This document shows positions 56,021 to 64,000 of a stretch of 64,000 nt of DNA, piece after piece. Source of the stretch: Actinomycetes bacterium (lineage in GTDB: Bacteria > Actinomycetota > Acidimicrobiia > Acidimicrobiales > Palsa-688); contig JAKBBA010000010.1 in the NCBI GenBank assembly GCA_021808665.1, positions 23,716 to 87,715 of the forward strand, written 5' to 3'. Position 1 is the first letter of the stretch. The number at the start of each line of letters is the position of its first letter. The notes under the pieces are model-generated. The model did not search any database. It saw only the letters and a list, made by a program, of their open reading frames with translations, and was not told where the DNA came from. The translations under genes were made by a program, and so were the position numbers.

Positions 56021-58633
56021 GTGGGGAGCCTCGAAACCAGCCGTGAGAGCGATGAAACCCGACGCAGCGAGAGGGCAGCGGACGCTTTGCACGACAACGC
56101 ACGTCGGCCAGCTTTATCGGGGGGCGTGGCGAGGTCAGTGCAACTGTTGGGACTTCAGAGGTCTGCCGGGAACCGGGTCGTCGCCCGCCTCGTCTCAGGA
56201 TCCGGGGTCACGGGCGGGGAGCACTCGGTCGAGGCCGGCGCTCACAGTCTCACCCCGGCAGTCGAGACTGCACTCGCAGGTGGGAACGAACTGTCAGGCG
56301 GGACCAGCCTTGCCGGCGGGCCGACCCTGCCGGCTCCGGGATCCGACAAGGGTGGCTTCGCGATCCCCGACGACGTCGGACGCGAGATCGACGCCACCCG
56401 CGGTGGTGGCGCCAAGCTGCCCCAGCCTGAACGCAGCCGGCTGGGTGCGGCTTTCGGGGTCGACGTGGACACCATACGGGTGCACAACGACGCCCGCGCC
56501 GACTCCCTGGCCTCACGCCTCGACGCCCGAGCCTTCACCTCGGGCGCGGACATCTTCATGCGGGCGGGTGAGGGACGCGACGTGCTGTCTCACGAGGTGG
56601 CCCACGCGATCCGAGGCGACGCCCCGGGCGGCAGCAGCCAAGTCGCCCGCCTGACCGACGAGCAGCGCACGAACCTCCTCGGACGAGCCGCCGCCCTCGA
56701 CTACAACCTTCTCACGGACCTCGCCACGAGGGCTCCGATGGTCGGACTTCTGAGCGCCCTTAAGCCGGTGGTCCCCGAAGGCGGCGACCCGACCGACGCC
56801 GAGATGGAGCGGGAGTCGCTCAAGCAGCTTCTCCTCGTGTCGGGCGCGTCCACTGATGCGATAGAACCGCTGGCTAACTCTGCGGTCGCGTCGGGTGACC
56901 CGACCGCTCTGCGGCGACTGCTGCGTAAAAGCACCCGGTCGACCGGGACGATCATGAAGCTCGTATCCGACTGCCGGAACCTTCTGAACGACTACTTCCG
57001 CTTCGAGCAAGCCCGCGGCGGCGAAGCGAACACCGACGAGCTCAAAGCCATAGCGAAAGGCGCCGACACCAGAGGCGAGTTCGCAGGTCAGCTCCAACAC
57101 CAAGAGACCTACCGCAAGTTCCTTTTCTTTAAGAAGACCCGGACTGTCACCCACACGCTGGAAGACGTAATGGCCAAAGCGAAGCTGGTCGGCCAGATCG
57201 ACCTCCGCCACTACAACTCCCCCGAGTCGATGCCGCGCAGCAAACCCGAGGAGCCCGTCGTTCGCCGGGCGAGAGTCGGCGTGGCCGGCGGTGGACCAGT
57301 CGGCCTTATGGCCGCCCTGGAAGCCCGGATGGGCGGGGCGGAGGTCATCCTCTTCGAAGGCAGGACAGACGAGTACACCCGTCGCCAGGTGCTCGCTCTC
57401 GACGAGAGCACCAAGCAGAAGTTCCTGAAGTTCGGGATCAAACGAGAGCTACTCGACGACCCTTCCCGCAAGGGCAGCCCCACCAACGTGGCGGTGAAGT
57501 ACATAGAAAAAGCCCTTCGTGACCGGGCCTTGGAGTTGGGGATAGAGATCCGGACCGGGTGGTACCTCGCCACTGCATCCGAGGGCGAGGGCACCACCAA
57601 GGCTACGTTCTTGAACGGCAAGGCTGGGCTGAAGTCGAAGAAGGTCGTCGAAGAGCTCGACCTGCTGGTAGTAGCCGCCGGGGCGGGAGTCGCCAAGCAG
57701 AACAAGTACACAGGAGTCACCCTTGGCGACGAGCTCGGCTTCAAGTACGAAGTGAAGCAGGCTCGTGACTACGCGGTCGTGGGCATCTTCAACCCGACCG
57801 AGCAGGGTGACATCATGAGAAGAGGGGCTAACAACGACGAGAAGAGACGCTGGGCCTACAGGTTCAACACGCCCAAGGTGACCTACGTACTCCAACAGAT
57901 CCCTGCCGAGCTCTACAAAGAGTTCACGGACAAGAACGGTGGCCAGCAGAAGATGGAGGCGTTCATTAAGAACATCGCCAAGGTGCACTACGAGATGGCG
58001 GACGGCGAGCTCGCGAAGGACGTCAACTCGAAAGGTCAGCGCAGCCCGAACGTCGGGGTCTTCCCCATCGAGATCCAACAGGCCAAGACCTTTGTGAACC
58101 AGTCGCTGCGCACCCTGCTCATCGGGGACTCGGCAGCTACACCTCACCCTCATACCGGCAGCGGGCTTAACACCGGGGTCAGGGAGCTCGACGCCCTAGC
58201 TGACGTCGTGGAAAGCGTCAGGGCGGAGTTGATAATCCGAAGTCAAGGCGGCTCCAAGGGGTCCGACAAGGACCAAGACTCAGAGGAGCCGACACAGGTC
58301 AAGTCCGCCCTCGAACGCTACAACACCGAGATCAAATCTCTCACCGACGGGATGGTCGCCAAGGCATTGAAGACCCTGGCCGGAGAGCATTTGAAATACC
58401 TGCAAGACTCCGTGAAGGGCCTGCGAGCCAACTACGGTTCGCTGCTGGCGTCGGACTTTGCCCTAGGTGGCAGGGTTGATCGCATCGACGAGGCCGTCAA
58501 GAAGATCACTGCCAAGGACGGCGGATGGGGCAGTGAGGACCAGCTCGACGCTCTGCTCGAATACCAGTCGGAGCTGGCACGCATCCGCTCGCAACTCGAA
58601 TCCTTGGTACCTCAGGGCGGCGAGGAGAAGTGA
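56021..58633 (+). CDS. eCIS-core (DUF4157-like) effector with FAD monooxygenase domain
   Basis: GTG 56021 gives 870 residues; AGGA lies eight bases before it, and codons upstream look non-coding. LQRSAGN (45-51) is the short motif seen at the head of eCIS-associated proteins. Residues 130-200 are an eCIS-core domain: FGVDVDTIRVHNDARAD, DIFMRAGEG, and HEVAH (191-195). After a helical middle comes a class A FAD monooxygenase: VAGGGPVGLMAALEARMGGA (421-440), RTDEYTRRQVLAL, DLLVVAAGAG (547-556) and LLIGDSAATPHPHTGSGLNTG split across 699-719. RRQVLAL resembles the MICAL actin oxidase segment. A coiled tail ends the protein. Likely cargo toxin. Confidence 0.85.
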   Translation: MGSLETSRESDETRRSERAADALHDNARRPALSGGVARSVQLLGLQRSAGNRVVARLVSGSGVTGGEHSVEAGAHSLTPAVETALAGGNELSGGTSLAGGPTLPAPGSDKGGFAIPDDVGREIDATRGGGAKLPQPERSRLGAAFGVDVDTIRVHNDARADSLASRLDARAFTSGADIFMRAGEGRDVLSHEVAHAIRGDAPGGSSQVARLTDEQRTNLLGRAAALDYNLLTDLATRAPMVGLLSALKPVVPEGGDPTDAEMERESLKQLLLVSGASTDAIEPLANSAVASGDPTALRRLLRKSTRSTGTIMKLVSDCRNLLNDYFRFEQARGGEANTDELKAIAKGADTRGEFAGQLQHQETYRKFLFFKKTRTVTHTLEDVMAKAKLVGQIDLRHYNSPESMPRSKPEEPVVRRARVGVAGGGPVGLMAALEARMGGAEVILFEGRTDEYTRRQVLALDESTKQKFLKFGIKRELLDDPSRKGSPTNVAVKYIEKALRDRALELGIEIRTGWYLATASEGEGTTKATFLNGKAGLKSKKVVEELDLLVVAAGAGVAKQNKYTGVTLGDELGFKYEVKQARDYAVVGIFNPTEQGDIMRRGANNDEKRRWAYRFNTPKVTYVLQQIPAELYKEFTDKNGGQQKMEAFIKNIAKVHYEMADGELAKDVNSKGQRSPNVGVFPIEIQQAKTFVNQSLRTLLIGDSAATPHPHTGSGLNTGVRELDALADVVESVRAELIIRSQGGSKGSDKDQDSEEPTQVKSALERYNTEIKSLTDGMVAKALKTLAGEHLKYLQDSVKGLRANYGSLLASDFALGGRVDRIDEAVKKITAKDGGWGSEDQLDALLEYQSELARIRSQLESLVPQGGEEK

Positions 58634-58730
58634 CCGTCCAGGCAGCACCTTTCGGCACGACACTAACCCCCCCAAACCCGTTTCGCCCCATGATGATCAC
58701 GAACAAGCCGCGACTAACTGGAGTTTCTCT

Positions 58731-61121
58731 GTGGGATCCTCGCTCGACCGTCAAAACTATGCCGCCGAGCGGTCAGACCAACGTGCTGCGCCTACGCCAA
58801 AGGGCGTCCACGATCACCGCCAAGGCGTAGCACCTCCGTACCCGAACTGGGCTCCCGGTGGGGGACAACTCACTGCTCCTAGTGTCTTGTCGCTGCAACG
58901 AACCGCCGGCAACAAGGCGACATCTCAGCTCATCGAACGGATGCGGGCAATAGCACCGGAGTCGACCGAGTCCACTGCGGGGTTCGACAACCGAAGCGTA
59001 GGTCTCGCTCCCGCCCACGACCCGGCCAGCGAGGCGGAAGCCGACAACGTGGCGGCTGCAGCCACCCGCCGATGGGATACGGCTCGACGCTCAGCGGGCT
59101 CTGGCCCTTCCTCCGGCGCAGCCGGTGGCTCCGCCGAACACATGGTGGCCCGCGCCGTAGCCCCGGAGCTGTCGGGTAGACCTGGAGCGCTCGACCGCAT
59201 CCGAAGCGTCGAGTTCGACGCTTCTCGTGCCGCGGCGCAACAGTCAGAGGCGATCGGCGCCAGGGGCTTCGCGCAGGGCAACCGGGTGGCCTTCGCAGAG
59301 GGGGAGCTCGACATGACATCGAGCCGGGGATTCGACTTGGCTGCGCACGAGATGGCACACGTCGCGTTGCACTCCACCGTATCCGGCGGTGCCCTTGGCG
59401 AAGCAGGCAGCAACCTCGTTCACGCCAAGCTTCGAGGCACAGCGCAGGCGGCGGAGGCGATGGGAGGAGAGCAGACCACCAAGGGATTTCGCGGTAAGCT
59501 CGCCTCGATCGGGATCAGGGCAGCGAAGACCAATTGGGATCGAATCCTCGATGGCTTGAGAGCGTACGAGAGGCTAGAAGAGACCCTCCTCTCCAACGGC
59601 ACACCGGACCAACGGGCGTTAGCGTCGGCGAAACCGAAACTCCTCAAGGTCCTGTCGCGAGTCGAGTCTGACCTCCTCGCATGGCAGGAAGCGAACCCCG
59701 AACCGACAGAGTTAATGGACCAGATACACGACCTGATAAAGGAAGGCCGACAGCAGCGCGATGATAAGGACAAGCGCGACAAGTCAAACCGTCGCCAGAC
59801 TGTGGCCTTACTGCTTCCGCGCGTGAGATCCGAGCTGGAGGCACTGAGAGCGGACTCCTGGGCGTCGACCCTCGGCCTCTCGGATTCTCAGGTGATGGAA
59901 AAGGGCCGGCAGGACCAGGGAGGTAAGAACCAGGTCCAGGAGTTGCACTACCAGACCGAGCAGGGAGAGTTCTCGGGGTATTTCAAGGCCGATACTGGCT
60001 TCAACGCCACTACGGAAGGTCACGAAACCGACGTAGGCATTCGCCAGTGGGATCCTAACTACGGCTCCCGCTCGGTTGCGATGTACCGCCTCGACCAGCT
60101 CCTCGGAGCGGGCGTAACTGCAAGGGTCGAGTTTGCTGTACACGATGGAAAGCTCGGCACAGTGATGGAAACCGCCACTGGCACTAGAGCAAACGAAACA
60201 GAGATCGCCTTTCGGAACGATTCCAAGGGCTTGGCACCTAACGCTGTTTCGCTCGAGGACGCCACTCTGCAGCGGTGCCTAAACAAGCTTCAGATTCTCG
60301 ACGCCATCGCAGGCCAACTCGATCGACACGCAGGGAACTACTTCATCCAGCACAAGGGCGGCAACGTTACCGGCGTGACGGGCATCGACTTGGACATGGC
60401 ATTTGGGCGAGACATGGGCACACCCGACCGGAACGGCGCTGCAAGCCTGGCCCAGAACTATCGAGGCTTGCCTTCCCAGTTCGACGAGGACTTTGCCAAC
60501 AGGATCCTTTCGATCACCGATGACATGGTCGCCTCAGCGTTGCGAGGACTGCTGCACCCCAAGGAAGTTGAAGCCACAATCGAACGATTCCGCCACGTCC
60601 AATTGGCGATTCTCGGGGCGAAGAACACTGGGATGTTGAAATCAGACTGGAACTCCGGTACAGCCACAGCCTCTATAGGCGACAAGAAAACCATGAGCTA
60701 CCAGCGATCGAACTACTCCCAAGACCTCGTGCCCCTAGCTACCGGCACGGTCGAAAATATTGCAATGCCCGCAATATCCGAGGCAGTCAAGTCAAACCTG
60801 CCGGATATCGAGCACCCTAAGATGCTCAAGGACTACCTGGAACTTCTGCTACCCACGCCCAATGGCGGGTCGGGGCCTATCGTTTCGAGTTTGGTTCCGC
60901 TCATCCACGCCGGGAAAGTTCTCGAAAGCGACATAGAAAATTTCGTCCACAAAGTGGTCGAAGAGCTGTCCTCGGATCACGATTGGCTGAATAACGTCAT
61001 CGTGCTGTCGCAGGATAACGACACGATCCACACCCTTAGCCACGGGACAATCACCGCCGTGGATAAGGCTATCGAGCGAGTCATGGCCGGATGGAAGGTT
61101 CGGGCGAACTCTAAGCGGTGA
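58731..61121 (+). CDS. eCIS-core-like effector with PI3/4-kinase-like domain
   Basis: GTG 58731 is chosen: GGAG lies seven bases upstream, and the frame before it overlaps the previous gene. 796 residues. LSLQRTAGNKA (54-64) is followed by an eCIS-core-like region with FDLAAHEMAHVAL (HEMAH 206-210). A charged helical linker (265-375) leads to a kinase-like fold: FSGYFKADTG (Lys419, candidate ATP lysine), MYRLDQLLGAGV, LNKLQILDAIAGQLDRHAGN (catalytic DRHxxN 531-536) and TGIDLDMAFG (metal-binding DxD, 552-557). This matches the PI3/PI4-kinase and actin-fragmin-kinase lineage. Probably a lipid- or protein-kinase effector. Confidence 0.85.
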   Translation: MGSSLDRQNYAAERSDQRAAPTPKGVHDHRQGVAPPYPNWAPGGGQLTAPSVLSLQRTAGNKATSQLIERMRAIAPESTESTAGFDNRSVGLAPAHDPASEAEADNVAAAATRRWDTARRSAGSGPSSGAAGGSAEHMVARAVAPELSGRPGALDRIRSVEFDASRAAAQQSEAIGARGFAQGNRVAFAEGELDMTSSRGFDLAAHEMAHVALHSTVSGGALGEAGSNLVHAKLRGTAQAAEAMGGEQTTKGFRGKLASIGIRAAKTNWDRILDGLRAYERLEETLLSNGTPDQRALASAKPKLLKVLSRVESDLLAWQEANPEPTELMDQIHDLIKEGRQQRDDKDKRDKSNRRQTVALLLPRVRSELEALRADSWASTLGLSDSQVMEKGRQDQGGKNQVQELHYQTEQGEFSGYFKADTGFNATTEGHETDVGIRQWDPNYGSRSVAMYRLDQLLGAGVTARVEFAVHDGKLGTVMETATGTRANETEIAFRNDSKGLAPNAVSLEDATLQRCLNKLQILDAIAGQLDRHAGNYFIQHKGGNVTGVTGIDLDMAFGRDMGTPDRNGAASLAQNYRGLPSQFDEDFANRILSITDDMVASALRGLLHPKEVEATIERFRHVQLAILGAKNTGMLKSDWNSGTATASIGDKKTMSYQRSNYSQDLVPLATGTVENIAMPAISEAVKSNLPDIEHPKMLKDYLELLLPTPNGGSGPIVSSLVPLIHAGKVLESDIENFVHKVVEELSSDHDWLNNVIVLSQDNDTIHTLSHGTITAVDKAIERVMAGWKVRANSKR

Positions 61122-61687
61122 CCTGTACTCCCCCATCCGACCAACACAGCGGCCGGTCCCACCAAGCTGGTAGCGACTCGGCCTGGGCCGCCACCAGCCT
61201 CGCTACCCTCGGGCTTCCAGAGCCGCCTAGCGCACTAAGGAACCAGGTACGCCAGCTTGCCGGCACCCGTGCCGGGTCTAGGGACCGGGCCCCCGGACTT
61301 GCAAGCGTCGGGCACTTTACCGACGAAGCCCGGCGTCGCACGGTCGACGATTACGTCCTCGCCGGGATCGAAGACGTGTCGATCGACCTCGACGGCCTGT
61401 ACTTCCACGTTGTCTACGACCGTCTCGCTGTCTTCTCGCAGACAATCCTCTCCGGCGGACAAGTCACCCCTAAGGGTCGCTACCTCTACGAGAACTACGC
61501 CGAGCTCAACTCGGTTTTGCAGACGCCCGTCGCTGCCTACCTTCTGCCGGCGCCAGGCAGGATGCTCGTCGCCGACTTCGAGTTGGGACCGCACGAATGG
61601 ACCTGGTCTGGTAGCGAACCCTCCGAAGGCCTAGGAGGGATCGCCGGAGCTCTAGCGTTCGTGCGGAGTCTGGTCGGCATCACCTGA
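61118..61687 (+). CDS. Small protein translationally coupled to the kinase effector
   Basis: 189 residues; GTG 61118 overlaps the effector stop by 4 bp (GTGA). No signal peptide or membrane segment. The first 60 residues are polar and may not be structured; from VDDYVLAGIEDVSIDLDGLY an alpha/beta pattern follows with YFHVVYDRLAVFSQ and WTWSGSEPSEG. No family recognised. Position suggests a partner: immunity, loading chaperone or regulator of the effector. Next gene starts 5 bp on. Confidence 0.6.
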   Translation: MTCTPPSDQHSGRSHQAGSDSAWAATSLATLGLPEPPSALRNQVRQLAGTRAGSRDRAPGLASVGHFTDEARRRTVDDYVLAGIEDVSIDLDGLYFHVVYDRLAVFSQTILSGGQVTPKGRYLYENYAELNSVLQTPVAAYLLPAPGRMLVADFELGPHEWTWSGSEPSEGLGGIAGALAFVRSLVGIT

Positions 61688-61692
61688 CACCG

Positions 61693-62193
61693 ATGAGCGG
61701 CACGCACCCCGCCTGGCTGTACGACCTGGCCCTTTGGTGTCATCTTCTCGGGGCTTTCTCGCTGGTATCGGGAAGCGTCCTCGCAGGGGTGGCCTTGGAG
61801 GTTGCCCGCAGACGCGGTGACTGCGCAGAGATCGCATTGATCTTGGGCTTAGCCCGCCTAGGAGCTCTGCTCGTCATGGCGGGAACCGTATTCGCGGTCG
61901 GGTTCGGGCTCTGGCTTGTGGATCTGGGGAACTGGGGTTACGCCACCCCGTGGGTTGACACCGGTATCGGACTTCTCGCCGTCGTAGCCGTCCTGGGCAC
62001 CCTGGGCGGCCAGCGACCCAAGGCCGCCCGAAAGCTTGCCGCAGGCCTCGCCGAGCACCACCAGCCGCCAACCTCGCAGCTGCGAGCCCTCCTAGACGAC
62101 AGAGTCGCTTTAGCTCTCAACTATCTCTCAGGGCTCCTGCTACTGGTGATTGTCGCCGTGATGGTCTTCAAGCCCGGTTCCCCTCACAGCTGA
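61693..62193 (+). CDS. DUF2269-like four-segment membrane protein
   Basis: 166 residues with four hydrophobic segments: LALWCHLLGAFSLVSGSVLAG (starts with the WxHxLG pattern of DUF2269), LGALLVMAGTVFAVGFGLWLV, WVDTGIGLLAVVAVLGTLGG and LNYLSGLLLLVIVAVMVFKP. Function of this family is unknown. Five bases after the preceding gene, so possibly in the same transcript, but it may be unrelated to the effectors. Confidence 0.72.
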   Translation: MSGTHPAWLYDLALWCHLLGAFSLVSGSVLAGVALEVARRRGDCAEIALILGLARLGALLVMAGTVFAVGFGLWLVDLGNWGYATPWVDTGIGLLAVVAVLGTLGGQRPKAARKLAAGLAEHHQPPTSQLRALLDDRVALALNYLSGLLLLVIVAVMVFKPGSPHS

Positions 62194-62218
62194 CAGAACC
62201 CCAGCCTTTGGGAACCGC

Positions 62219-63610
62219 TCAGTGGCTGAAAGCTCGCTTGTTGGCGCGCAAATGCTCCGGCAGTCCTTCGGGAAGGCTGTCGAGCTCCTTTGTCTTTTCC
62301 CGCAGATCCTCCAGCAGAGAGTCGGCCATATCGAAGCTCATCCCCGAGCGCACCACGATCCGCAGGACAGCGAGGTCCTCGCGGTTTGCGGGATAGGTGT
62401 AGGCCGGGACCTGCCAGCCTCGCTCGCGGAGACGCTCCGACACGTCGAAGACGCTGTAGCGGTCCACTTCCGGCTTGAGACCAAAGGCGAACACCGGCAA
62501 CTCCCTACCGGAGCTAACCAGCTGGTAAGGGCCGATCTGGGCGATCGAGTCCGCAAGGTAGGCGGCGACCGCTTGGGACTGTCCCTGCACCTGGCGGAAC
62601 CCTTCGAAGCCGAGGCTCGCGAACATGTAGTACTGGGCAACCACCTCGGACCCTGGCCTCGAGAAGTTCAGCGAGAAGGTGGGCATGTGCCCACCGAGGT
62701 AATTGACGTCGAAGATCAGCTCCTGAGGTAGCGCCGCGGGCTCCCTCCAGATCACCCATCCCACCCCGGGGTACACGAGCCCGTACTTGTGCCCCGACGA
62801 GTTGATCGAAGCGACCCTGGGCACCCGGAAGTCCCATTGCAGATCCGGCGACAAGAACGGAGCTACGAAACCACCCGACGCGGCGTCCACGTGCAAAGGT
62901 ATGTCCAGGCCCGTCCTAGCCTGTAGGTCGTCGAGGTTCGCTGCTATATCCGAGACCGGCTCGTAGCTACCGTCGAAGGTGGAGCCGAGCACGGCGGCGA
63001 CCCCGATGGTGTTCTCGTCGCAGTATTTGACGGCTTCCTCGCCTGTCAGATGGAGGCGGTCGCCCTCCAGGGGCACGAGTCTCGGCTCGACCTCCCAATA
63101 GCGGCAGAACTTCTCCCAGCACACCTGCACGTTCGCCCCGGTCACCAGGTTCGGCCGATCGGCCGGCTTGCCGGCCGCCTGTCGAGCTTTGCGCCAGCGC
63201 CACTTGAGGGCCATCGCCGCCAGCATCACCGCCTCGCTCGAACCCGTAGTCGAGCAGCCCGTCGCTACGTCTCCCTCGGGAGCGTGCCAAAGACGCGACA
63301 AGATATTGACGCAGCGACGCTCGATCTCAGCGGTCTGGGGGTACTCGTCCTTGTCGATGATGTTCTTGTCTGCAGTGTCGGCCATGAGCTTCGCTGCACG
63401 CTCGGGCATCGAGGTGGTCACGAACGTAGCCAGGTTGAGTCGTGCGCTGCCGTCGAGGAGCAACTCTGAGGTGATCAGATCGTAGGCTTCCTCGCTTCCG
63501 ACTCCTTGGTCTTCGAGGACGTCCGACGGCAGCCGGCGGTGCGCTCCCGGCTGGCGGTCGGGCCTCGTGGTCCCGGCGGCGGAACGCGAACGTGGATGCG
63601 ACACTGCCAT
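62219..63610 (-). CDS. gad: Glutamate decarboxylase
   Basis: 463 residues from the ATG at 63610, which has GGAGGT five bases upstream. A PLP fold I enzyme: ATGCSTTGSSEAVMLAAMALKW, LHVDAASGGFVAPFL and the PLP lysine in SSGHKYGLVYPGVGW; DEYPQTAEIERRCVNILSRLW and the C-terminal RANKRAFSH fit bacterial GadB. It converts glutamate plus a proton to GABA and CO2, a route of acid resistance. No GABA antiporter gene is in view. Divergent from the DUF429 gene, 60 bp between starts. Confidence 0.93.
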   Translation of the reverse strand: MAVSHPRSRSAAGTTRPDRQPGAHRRLPSDVLEDQGVGSEEAYDLITSELLLDGSARLNLATFVTTSMPERAAKLMADTADKNIIDKDEYPQTAEIERRCVNILSRLWHAPEGDVATGCSTTGSSEAVMLAAMALKWRWRKARQAAGKPADRPNLVTGANVQVCWEKFCRYWEVEPRLVPLEGDRLHLTGEEAVKYCDENTIGVAAVLGSTFDGSYEPVSDIAANLDDLQARTGLDIPLHVDAASGGFVAPFLSPDLQWDFRVPRVASINSSGHKYGLVYPGVGWVIWREPAALPQELIFDVNYLGGHMPTFSLNFSRPGSEVVAQYYMFASLGFEGFRQVQGQSQAVAAYLADSIAQIGPYQLVSSGRELPVFAFGLKPEVDRYSVFDVSERLRERGWQVPAYTYPANREDLAVLRIVVRSGMSFDMADSLLEDLREKTKELDSLPEGLPEHLRANKRAFSH

Positions 63611-63670
63611 TTGGACCTCCGTCGTGCTACGGGTACTTTTCGACGCTACCAACCGGGATAAGGTCGCACG

Positions 63671-64000
63671 GTGTCGCTCGGTCAAGGCGGGGATGTTGCT
63701 GTCGGCGTGGACGTCGCCGAGGAGCGCAAAGGTCTGGACCTGGTCGCCCTGGACTCGCAGAGGCGGATCGTCGCCAGCTACGGGAAGCTCTCCGTAGCCG
63801 CTGTGGCCGAACTGGTCATCGACGAGCTCAAGCCTTCTATCGTGTGCGTCGACTCGCCGCCTGCGTTCTCGCTGTCAGCGACTACCCGCCAGGCCGAGCG
63901 CCAGCTTGCACGCCTGGGCATCCCTGCGTTCCCGGTAGGCCCGGATCCCGGCGACCACCCGTTCTTCCGGTGGATGAGGGTCGGGTTCAGGGTATTTACG
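63671..64000 (+). CDS. DUF429-like protein, 3'-truncated by window edge
   Basis: The frame from GTG 63671 is open to the last base (110 codons). The N-terminus VAVGVDVAEERKGLDLVALD followed by IVCVDSPPAF and RQAERQLARLGIPAFP matches the DUF429 pattern, predicted RNase H-fold nucleases. The start is approximate. Confidence 0.7.
   Translation, partial: MSLGQGGDVAVGVDVAEERKGLDLVALDSQRRIVASYGKLSVAAVAELVIDELKPSIVCVDSPPAFSLSATTRQAERQLARLGIPAFPVGPDPGDHPFFRWMRVGFRVFT

Noticed and set aside
58467..58730. Upstream extension of the kinase effector frame
   Set aside because: Overlaps the previous effector's C-terminus with non-conserved Ser/Arg-rich codons; GTG 58731 has a proper ribosome binding site.

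Overview
The window is high-GC DNA from an actinobacterium, most likely of the class Acidimicrobiia. Three things point there: two secreted proteins carrying arrays of the GYWLVGSDGG-type repeat that is common in that class; a mycobacterial-like mec-cysO-cysM and rph-rdgB neighbourhood; and a T7SS-type WXG100/EccC system. The assignment is an inference from gene content. About 51 protein genes, one tRNA and one tmRNA can be supported; both edges cut a gene.

Region 1 (1-21233) is a large surface-polysaccharide locus. It holds nine GT4/GT2 glycosyltransferases, a Wzc-like tyrosine autokinase, a Wzy/ligase-like membrane protein, a WbaP-type initiating sugar transferase, nucleotide-sugar enzymes (RmlC-like epimerase, GDP-mannose 4,6-dehydratase) and a Wzm/Wzt ABC exporter whose ATPase has a C-terminal glycan-binding domain. 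A complete ClpP gene heads the minus-strand glycosyltransferase operon.

Region 2 (21254-36232) is mostly housekeeping. Two GYWL-repeat secreted proteins (a SpoIID/LytB type and a GH25-like type) flank a tRNA-Leu(UAG). Then come an RdgB-flippase fusion, RNase PH, the CysM/CysO/Mec protein-bound cysteine pathway, SmpB, a site-2 protease, tmRNA, a GH-like lipoprotein, a DNA methyltransferase with an extra C-terminal domain, and small membrane proteins.

Region 3 (about 35597-55674, all minus strand) is a non-canonical type VII secretion locus. It encodes a sortase and a beta-propeller/Ig-repeat surface protein, a YhgE/EsaA-like ectodomain protein, a solute-binding lipoprotein, a PknB-like Ser/Thr kinase with one membrane segment, an FHA-bearing EccC/EssC ATPase, a WXG100 protein, a second small ESX-like protein, a long T7SS-signal protein and three unrecognised downstream genes. 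No EccB, EccD, EccE or mycosin is present. The kinase has the topology of EssB, so the machine looks like a T7SSb-like core with an active kinase (inference).

Region 4 (56021-61687) is the most novel stretch: two adjacent large modular proteins, each with an LQRxAGN motif and an eCIS-core (DUF4157-like) HExxH domain. One carries a class A/MICAL-like FAD monooxygenase domain, the other a PI3/4-kinase-like domain with DRHxxN and DxD motifs. They look like cargo effectors of an extracellular contractile injection system, although no eCIS structural gene lies in the window. A small gene overlaps the second by 4 bp. The window ends with a DUF2269-like membrane protein, a glutamate decarboxylase and the start of a DUF429 gene.
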